From positions 1 through 6,093 of the forward strand of contig JAICJW010000280.1 of the NCBI GenBank assembly GCA_025928215.1: a stretch of DNA of 6,093 bases. The letters run 5' to 3'. The notes under the pieces were generated by a model that worked only from the letters and a program-made list of their open reading frames with translations, had not been told where the DNA came from and did not search any database. The stretch is from Chloroflexia bacterium. Its GTDB lineage: Bacteria > Chloroflexota > Chloroflexia > Thermomicrobiales > JALYUS01. Positions within the stretch are counted from its first letter, which is position 1. Every line of letters starts with the position of its first letter. The position numbers and the translations under genes are program-made. Shown one piece after another: positions 5,686-6,093 of the stretch.

Positions 5686-6093
5686 ACGCATTCGGCGCGT
5701 AGAGCCAGACGACCGAGTGTTCCACAAGATGGTAGTGCGCGCGGATGGCGCGGATCAGGCCGGGCGTCATATCTCCCGGCGGGTGCGCCGGGTCCATTTT
5801 GGCAACGTCACCGCGCAGGGCGATCAGCCGATAGTGCTCCGCCATCACATCGGCGACCAGTGCTGAATCGTCCCAGCGCCCCATCCGCACTTCCGCCGCC
5901 AGCGTGAATGGATCAGTGACCCCCACGGCATGCCCGGTGATCGCGATGATACCGAGGCCGACATTGTCGCCATACACTGGCCCTGCGGTGTGTGCGATAG
6001 AGGACGCGACCCGCTCAAACCCCTGACGTTCCGCCACGGTTGGCAAGCGATATTCCCACGCGAGCCACCCTTTTCGCCCTTCCTGCTCGCCGA
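5684..6093 (-). CDS. C-terminal part of a probable membrane glycosyltransferase-like protein (start outside window)
   Basis: The frame is open from the right edge to the TAA at 5686-5684 and gives 135 residues. A TTG at 6046 could be read as a start, but the frame continues upstream without a stop and has no Shine-Dalgarno there, so this is most likely the tail of a longer gene. The visible part is soluble, with no transmembrane segment. Its order of features, VYGDNVGLGIIAITGHAVG, then TDPFTLAAEVRMGRWDDSA, then VADVMAEHYRLIALRGD, and finally IRAHYHLVEHSVVWLYAPN, resembles the extracytoplasmic tail of ArnT/GT39-like polytopic glycosyltransferases. In those proteins a glycine-rich turn, a DPF segment, a G-x-W-D motif and a final IxxxY recur. 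The call is from memory of the pattern and needs the missing N-terminus to confirm. It converges on proline dehydrogenase and is probably unrelated to it. Confidence 0.6.
   Translation of the reverse strand, partial: GEQEGRKGWLAWEYRLPTVAERQGFERVASSIAHTAGPVYGDNVGLGIIAITGHAVGVTDPFTLAAEVRMGRWDDSALVADVMAEHYRLIALRGDVAKMDPAHPPGDMTPGLIRAIRAHYHLVEHSVVWLYAPNA

Overview
The window is GC-rich, compact bacterial DNA with short intergenic gaps and strong G/C preference at third codon positions. Three genes together suggest a high-GC lineage such as Chloroflexota (Thermomicrobia-like), with Actinomycetota or Deinococcota as alternatives: a CoxL-type molybdenum hydroxylase large subunit with the form II signature, a short monofunctional proline dehydrogenase, and what looks like the end of a membrane glycosyltransferase. 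The taxonomic placement is inference; there is no rRNA or other marker here.

Layout, left to right. (1) 1-1194, minus strand: a likely two-gene operon of a GNAT-family N-acetyltransferase followed 5 nt later by an MFS transporter that runs off the left edge. (2) 1195-1366: a divergent promoter region with a good Shine-Dalgarno for the acetyltransferase and a sigma-70-like promoter facing right. (3) 1367-3691, plus strand: a complete 774-aa molybdopterin-binding subunit of the xanthine dehydrogenase/CO dehydrogenase family, with no FAD or 2Fe-2S partner gene beside it. (4) 3692-3722: a 31-nt convergent gap with a 7-bp stem that could terminate both strands. (5) 3723-4535, minus strand: a class I SAM-dependent methyltransferase. 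(6) 4536-4747: a 212-nt divergent intergenic region with mirror-image GGTATACTG boxes, one suitably placed for each flanking gene. (7) 4748-5659, plus strand: a complete proline dehydrogenase with no P5C dehydrogenase gene next to it. (8) 5684-6093, minus strand: the C-terminal 135 residues of a protein that resembles the soluble tail of polytopic membrane glycosyltransferases.

The window reads as alternating single genes or short operons with their own promoters, not as one pathway cluster. The molybdenum hydroxylase and the proline dehydrogenase are both oxidative catabolic enzymes that normally pass electrons to partners. Here both lack their usual neighbours, so the partners must be encoded elsewhere or lie outside the window. 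I saw no mobile element, CRISPR array, tRNA, rRNA or phage gene, and no convincing evidence of an undescribed system. The most useful observations are the orphan form II large subunit, the paired divergent -10 boxes and the corrected start of the acetyltransferase.
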